Assembly (NCBI GenBank): GCA_947176345.1
Contig: CAMWQI010000002.1
Coordinates: 1 to 64,000 of the forward strand
From: an uncultured Ruminococcus sp.
Lineage (GTDB): Bacteria > Bacillota > Clostridia > Oscillospirales > Ruminococcaceae
Reading direction: 5' to 3'
DNA length: 64,000 nt
In this document: positions 59,758 through 64,000 of the stretch, in pieces
Numbering within the stretch: position 1 is the stretch's first letter
Layout of the letters: the number at the start of each line of letters is the position of its first letter
Position numbers and translations under genes: made by a program
The notes under the pieces: model-generated
What the model saw: the letters and a program-made list of their open reading frames with translations, nothing else
Told to the model about the DNA's origin: nothing
Database searches by the model: none

Positions 59758-60987
59758 ATGGCAAGCATAAGAAAACAAAAAAACGGTTATTTATTCCGTG
59801 TGTCGTGCGGATATGATACTAACAGAAAGCAAATTGTAAAATCAATGACATGGAAACCCGATAAAGATATGACAGCCAAACAAGCGGAAAAAGAAGCAGT
59901 CAGACAAGCGGCAATCTTTGAAAACCAGTGCAAGAACGGCATGACAGGCAATCACCGTAATATAAAGCTGTCTGAATTTTGCATTATGTATCTCGATATT
60001 AAAAAGGACGTTCTCGCTCCACGAACATGGCACGATTACAGCAGAGCTATTGATAATCTGATAGTCCCTTTACTCGGTCACATGAAAATGTCGGACATAA
60101 AGCCGTCACACATACAGCAGTTTATTCACTACTTACAAGGCAATGTTAAACTCAAAAAAGATGGTTCGTTAGACACTGAAAGTCCTAAACTCTCAAATTC
60201 AACAATTAAACGAAAACTTACTATTTTACAATCAATATTCAGACAGGCAGTTAAACTTGATATTATTTCAAACAATCCGGCAAATGCTGAAAAACTTACT
60301 ATTCCAAAAACAATAACACCAAAAATTGAGATATTCAGCAAGCAGGAAGCAGCGGAAATGCTGTCATGTTTAGAAAGTGAACCGTTACAGTTTCAAGTGC
60401 TGATACAACTTGCAATAATGACTGGTTGCCGATGCGGTGAACTTGTCGGACTAAAATTCAGCGACATTGACTATCAGACAAACAAAATCACTGTTGAACG
60501 TTCTGCCTATAAGGTATCAGGACAACCGACGGAAATTAAACCGCCGAAAGATTATGAAGTCAGAACCATAACGATAAATAGCTACTGTATTGAACTTATT
60601 AGGCTTTTAAAAGCCGAAAAAGAACAACAGGCTATTGAGCAGGCGGAAACATGGCATAATGAAGATTGGTTATTTACTCAGCACAACGGCGAAATTATGA
60701 ACCCTCAGACACCTACAAAGCAATTCAGCAAGTTCTTGAAAAAGCATGGACTGAAACACCGCAAATTTCATAGCTTACGTCATACTTCCGCAACCCTGCT
60801 CCTATATGGTGGTGTTAATCTCAAACAGGTTCAGGAACGTCTCGGACATGGTGACATATCAACAACAAACAAGTATTTACACTGTATAGCAGAAGCCGAT
60901 GAGGAAGCAGCTAACGTTTTACAGAATATGCTTATCACGAAAAGGCACGTTGAAGCAGTGGAAAAAATCAAGGAAAAAACCGGCTGA
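59758..60987 (+). CDS. int: Tyrosine recombinase / phage integrase
   Basis: Arm-binding N-term, SAM-like core, ATMTGCRCGELVGLKFSDID-type Arg box (IMTGCRCGELVGLKFSDI), HSLRHTSATLLLYGGVNLKQVQERLGHGDISTTNKYLH. Confidence 0.96.
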   Translation: MASIRKQKNGYLFRVSCGYDTNRKQIVKSMTWKPDKDMTAKQAEKEAVRQAAIFENQCKNGMTGNHRNIKLSEFCIMYLDIKKDVLAPRTWHDYSRAIDNLIVPLLGHMKMSDIKPSHIQQFIHYLQGNVKLKKDGSLDTESPKLSNSTIKRKLTILQSIFRQAVKLDIISNNPANAEKLTIPKTITPKIEIFSKQEAAEMLSCLESEPLQFQVLIQLAIMTGCRCGELVGLKFSDIDYQTNKITVERSAYKVSGQPTEIKPPKDYEVRTITINSYCIELIRLLKAEKEQQAIEQAETWHNEDWLFTQHNGEIMNPQTPTKQFSKFLKKHGLKHRKFHSLRHTSATLLLYGGVNLKQVQERLGHGDISTTNKYLHCIAEADEEAANVLQNMLITKRHVEAVEKIKEKTG

Positions 60988-61063
60988 AAGCAACGAATTA
61001 CAGCAGAATTTTATGTTTTTCTGAAAACAATGTATAAATAAAGGATAATTTAATATAAATCAA

Positions 61064-61105
61064 AAAAACAGGCACTTTCTACAAGAAAGAAAATGCCTGT
61101 TTTTC
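61064..61105. terminator. Terminator between integrase and tRNA-Thr
   Basis: AAAACAGGCA...TGCCTGTTTTT. Confidence 0.8.
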
Positions 61106-61116
61106 GTTCTTTTCGT

Positions 61117-61192
61117 TGGAGCTGATGATCGGACTTGAACCGACGACCTACGCCTTACCAAGGCGTTGCGCTACCGACTGTGCCACATCAGC
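61117..61192 (-). tRNA. tRNA-Thr (anticodon GGT), reconstituted attachment site
   Basis: GCTGATG/CATCAGC acceptor, ACGCC-TTGGTAA-GGCGT anticodon arm, GTCGG-TTCAAGT-CCGAT T arm, CCA encoded. Confidence 0.93.
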
Positions 61193-61320
61193 AATCAACA
61201 TATATTATTATACACTGCTTTTCAGAAAATGTCAATAGTTTTAAATTATTTTTTTGTTTTAACTATTAAAAAGCCTTGACAATCTTTGCAGTGTATGTTA
61301 TTATAATACCATAAACTGTG

Positions 61321-61548
61321 AACGGATAAAACCTGTTGAAATACTTGTGCAGAGAGACTTCGGACGGTGCGAGAAGTAGAAGTATAACAGGAAATTACAT
61401 TCGGGAGTTTCTGCATTGAAACTAAGTAGGTGCGGACGTTCAGACGCGTTATAGTCTTTCGAGGTCAGAATATTTATATTCTGATAAACTGAGGTGGTAC
61501 CACGAATTAATTCGTCCTCAGACGGTTTTCATGCCGTCTGAGGATTTT
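61321..61548 (+). promoter_or_regulatory. T-box leader (tRNA-Tyr-sensing)
   Basis: AGAGAGACTTCGG stem I, candidate specifier TAC at 61396..61398, GAGGTGGTACCACGAA antiterminator, CCTCAGACGG/CCGTCTGAGG terminator + T-run. Confidence 0.92.
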
Positions 61549-61568
61549 TTATTTAAGGTAGTGAATTT

Positions 61569-62126
61569 ATGAAAAATCATGTCAATTTTAAAAAAGTAAT
61601 GCATACTCTTTCTTTCGCGTCTACATTGTTAACTATAATCTTATTCGCTTTAAATAACTTTATTAATTCCGGAATTTTATTAGCATTAGCAGTAACTTCT
61701 ATGACTTCTGCCTATCATTTTGATATAAGACTTATTATAGGTTATATTATTCCCTTATTCAAAGGAAAAATAAATGTTGACAGCAGATATTTTAAAGTAT
61801 CAGAAACTGAAAAAAATATTTATAAGAAACTAAATGTAAAAAAATGGAAATCAAGAGTTCCTACCTATAACCCCGACGAATTTGATATAAAGAAAAATTC
61901 AATTCAGCAACTTATAATAAATTGCTGTAATTCTGAAATTGTACATACTGCAAATATTTTTGTAAGCTATATACCAATATTATTCAGTATCTGGTTTAAT
62001 TCACTGTTCGTATTTATTATAACGTCAGTTCTAGCAAGTATTTATGATTTGCAGTTTGTCATATTACAGCGATATAACAGACCAAGATTGATAAAATCTG
62101 CATATAAGAAAGAGGAAAACTTATGA
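61569..62126 (+). CDS. Membrane protein resembling glycosyl-4,4'-diaponeurosporenoate acyltransferase (CrtO-like)
   Basis: SRYFKVSETEKNIYKKLNVKKWKSRVPTYNPDEFD and ILQRYNRPRLIK. Confidence 0.55.
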   Translation: MKNHVNFKKVMHTLSFASTLLTIILFALNNFINSGILLALAVTSMTSAYHFDIRLIIGYIIPLFKGKINVDSRYFKVSETEKNIYKKLNVKKWKSRVPTYNPDEFDIKKNSIQQLIINCCNSEIVHTANIFVSYIPILFSIWFNSLFVFIITSVLASIYDLQFVILQRYNRPRLIKSAYKKEENL

Positions 62127-63022
62127 AGATACTTGTAACAGGTGGTACTGTTTTTGTAAGCCGTTATACTGCGGAGTATTTCGTGAAAAAGGGGCATGAT
62201 GTTTATGTACTCAACAGAAATACAAAACCACAGCCCAAAAATGTAACTCTTATAAACTGTGACAGGCATAATATAGGTGAAAAGCTGAAAAATATTTATT
62301 TCGATGCAGTTATTGATGTGACCGCATACAACGAAACTGATATAAAAGATATTTTAAATTCTCTTGGCGATTTCGGCAATTATATAATGATAAGTTCAAG
62401 TGCCGTATATCCTGAAACGAATCTACAGCCATTTACAGAAAATCAGGAATATGGATTTAATATTCACTGGGAAGATTACGGCATAAATAAAATAAACGCT
62501 GAAAAGTATCTTCTTGAAAAACTTCCTCATGCTTATATTATTCGTCCGCCTTATCTTTACGGCAAAATGAATAATCTTTACAGAGAAGCATTTGTATTTG
62601 AATGTGCTGAAAAAAATATGCCGTTTTTTGTACCTGAAAACAAGAAAATGAAATTGCAGTTTTTTGATATTGAGGATTTATGCTTATTTATTGAAAAAAT
62701 CATTGAAAGTAAACCTCAAAATCATATTTTTAATGCAGGCAATCCCGAAACCGTAACCATAGAAGAATGGGTTAAAATCTGTTACGGAATACTCGGCAAA
62801 GTTCCCGATATAAGATGTGTAAAGCCTGAAATAAATCAGCGTATGTACTTCCCATTCAGGAATTATGAATATATACTTGATGTTACAAAGCAGATGGAAT
62901 TGATACCCGATGTCAAACCTCTTGAAATAGGCTTAAAACAGTCTTATGAGTGGTACATAAATAACCGTGAGCTGATAGTCCGCAAGGATTATTTACAGTA
63001 TATAAAAGATAATTTAATATAA
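62123..63022 (+). CDS. NAD-dependent epimerase/dehydratase family protein
   Basis: MKILVTGGTVFVSRYTAEYFVKKGHDVYVLNR Rossmann; IRPPYLYGKMN; 4-bp overlap with upstream gene. Confidence 0.9.
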   Translation: MKILVTGGTVFVSRYTAEYFVKKGHDVYVLNRNTKPQPKNVTLINCDRHNIGEKLKNIYFDAVIDVTAYNETDIKDILNSLGDFGNYIMISSSAVYPETNLQPFTENQEYGFNIHWEDYGINKINAEKYLLEKLPHAYIIRPPYLYGKMNNLYREAFVFECAEKNMPFFVPENKKMKLQFFDIEDLCLFIEKIIESKPQNHIFNAGNPETVTIEEWVKICYGILGKVPDIRCVKPEINQRMYFPFRNYEYILDVTKQMELIPDVKPLEIGLKQSYEWYINNRELIVRKDYLQYIKDNLI

Positions 63023-63034
63023 AGGAGAAAAATT

Positions 63035-64000
63035 ATGACGACTTTTGAAGAACTTAAAAGACGTGGTTTGCTTGCACAGCTAACCGACGAAAAAGAAATT
63101 GAAGAACTCATCAACAAGGGCGAAGCTACTTTTTATATCGGTTTTGACCCTACAGCCGATAGTCTGCACGTCGGTCACTTCATGGCATTGTGCCTTATGA
63201 AAAGACTTCAGATGGCTGGAAACAAACCTATTGTACTTCTGGGCGGAGGTACTGGCATGATTGGTGACCCCTCCGGAAAAACCGATATGCGTAAAATGCT
63301 TACACCTGAAACTATTCAGCATAATGTTGACTGCTTTCTGAAACAAATGAGCCGTTTTATTGACTTTTCAGACGGCAAGGCTATAGCTGTAAATAATGCT
63401 GACTGGCTTATGAACCTGAATTACGTTGAACTTCTCCGTGAAGTCGGTGCTTGTTTTAGTGTAAACCGTATGCTTACTGCCGAATGCTATAAGCAGAGAA
63501 TGGAACGTGGACTTTCGTTCCTTGAATTTAACTACATGATTATGCAAAGTTACGATTTCTATAAACTTTTTCAGGAATACGGCTGTAATATGCAGTTTGG
63601 TGGTGATGACCAGTGGAGCAATATGCTTGGTGGTACTGAACTTATCAGGCGTAAACTTGGAAAAGACGCTTATGCTATGACAATAACCCTCCTCCTCAAT
63701 AGTGAGGGTAAGAAAATGGGCAAGACCGAAAAAGGTGCTGTATGGCTTGACCCTGAAAAAACATCACCTTATGAATTTTTCCAGTACTGGCGTAATGTTG
63801 CAGACGCTGATGTTATCAAGTGCCTTAAAATGCTTACATTCGTACCGATTGAGGAAATAGAGGAAATGGAAAAAACTCTTGAGGGAGCAGGTTTCAACAA
63901 GGCTAAGGAACTCCTTGCCTATGAACTCACAAAACTTGTACACGGTGAGGAAGAAGCCGAAAAAGCAAAGTCTGCCTCTAAGGCACTTTTCGGCGGAAGT
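63035..64000 (+). CDS. tyrS: Tyrosyl-tRNA synthetase, truncated by the window end
   Basis: My translation (absent from ORF track because no stop): [22 protein letters not shown]..., [16 protein letters not shown] (HIGH), [18 protein letters not shown] (KMSKS); RBS aaaggag. Confidence 0.97.
   Translation, partial: MTTFEELKRRGLLAQLTDEKEIEELINKGEATFYIGFDPTADSLHVGHFMALCLMKRLQMAGNKPIVLLGGGTGMIGDPSGKTDMRKMLTPETIQHNVDCFLKQMSRFIDFSDGKAIAVNNADWLMNLNYVELLREVGACFSVNRMLTAECYKQRMERGLSFLEFNYMIMQSYDFYKLFQEYGCNMQFGGDDQWSNMLGGTELIRRKLGKDAYAMTITLLLNSEGKKMGKTEKGAVWLDPEKTSPYEFFQYWRNVADADVIKCLKMLTFVPIEEIEEMEKTLEGAGFNKAKELLAYELTKLVHGEEEAEKAKSASKALFGGS

Larger units (their letters stand above)
53140..61161. mobile_element. 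Integrated ~8-kb element in tRNA-Thr(GGT), satellite-like
   Basis: 47-bp direct repeat of tRNA-Thr 3' half at 53140..53186 and 61115..61161; tyrosine integrase next to the intact tRNA; XRE regulators, primase, Mor/DUF3486-like genes; no structural phage genes or relaxase seen. Confidence 0.88.

Noticed and set aside
53140-61161. Integrative conjugative or mobilisable element
   Set aside because: No relaxase, coupling protein or type IV secretion genes in the ~8 kb; phage-type genes fit better
53140-61161. Complete prophage
   Set aside because: No large terminase, portal, capsid, tail or lysis genes; size too small

Overview
This 64-kb window reads as low-GC Firmicutes chromosome, probably Ruminococcus-like: it has dockerin enzymes, a cohesin-like lipoprotein and T-box leaders. 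That taxonomic call is inference. Main content, left to right: APH-like kinase; adhE; small hypotheticals and a dockerin-bearing SGNH esterase; a complete trpEGDCFBA operon (minus strand) behind a Trp-type T-box, followed by a cupin; an Rrf2 regulator and cysK; a lipoprotein with cohesin-like segments; a large minus-strand Ter (tellurite/stress) operon of three terD genes, lipoprotein, telA, yceG-like gene and rhomboid, led by a McrBC-like AAA+ / PD-(D/E)XK pair; htrA; ispD-ispF; a pilus locus (class C sortase, two LPxTG pilins, a 2601-aa surface protein, signal peptidase I); a GH8 dockerin enzyme; tRNA-Ala(GGC); miscellaneous regulators (MarR, Fur) and small envelope proteins; an ~8-kb element integrated into the 3' end of tRNA-Thr(GGT) with 47-bp att repeats; and a Tyr-type T-box in front of an acyltransferase-like gene, an epimerase and tyrS (cut by the window end). 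The two best candidates for undescribed biology are: (1) the tRNA-Thr element, which looks like a phage satellite combining a tyrosine integrase, divergent XRE regulators and a primase with a Mu-like Mor / wHTH / DUF3486 cassette, and whose replication/regulation module is bracketed by long inverted repeats containing 10-bp-spaced TGAACT iterons; and (2) the Ter operon fused to a McrBC-like nuclease/ATPase pair plus rhomboid. All family calls were made by eye from motifs; no searches were run.
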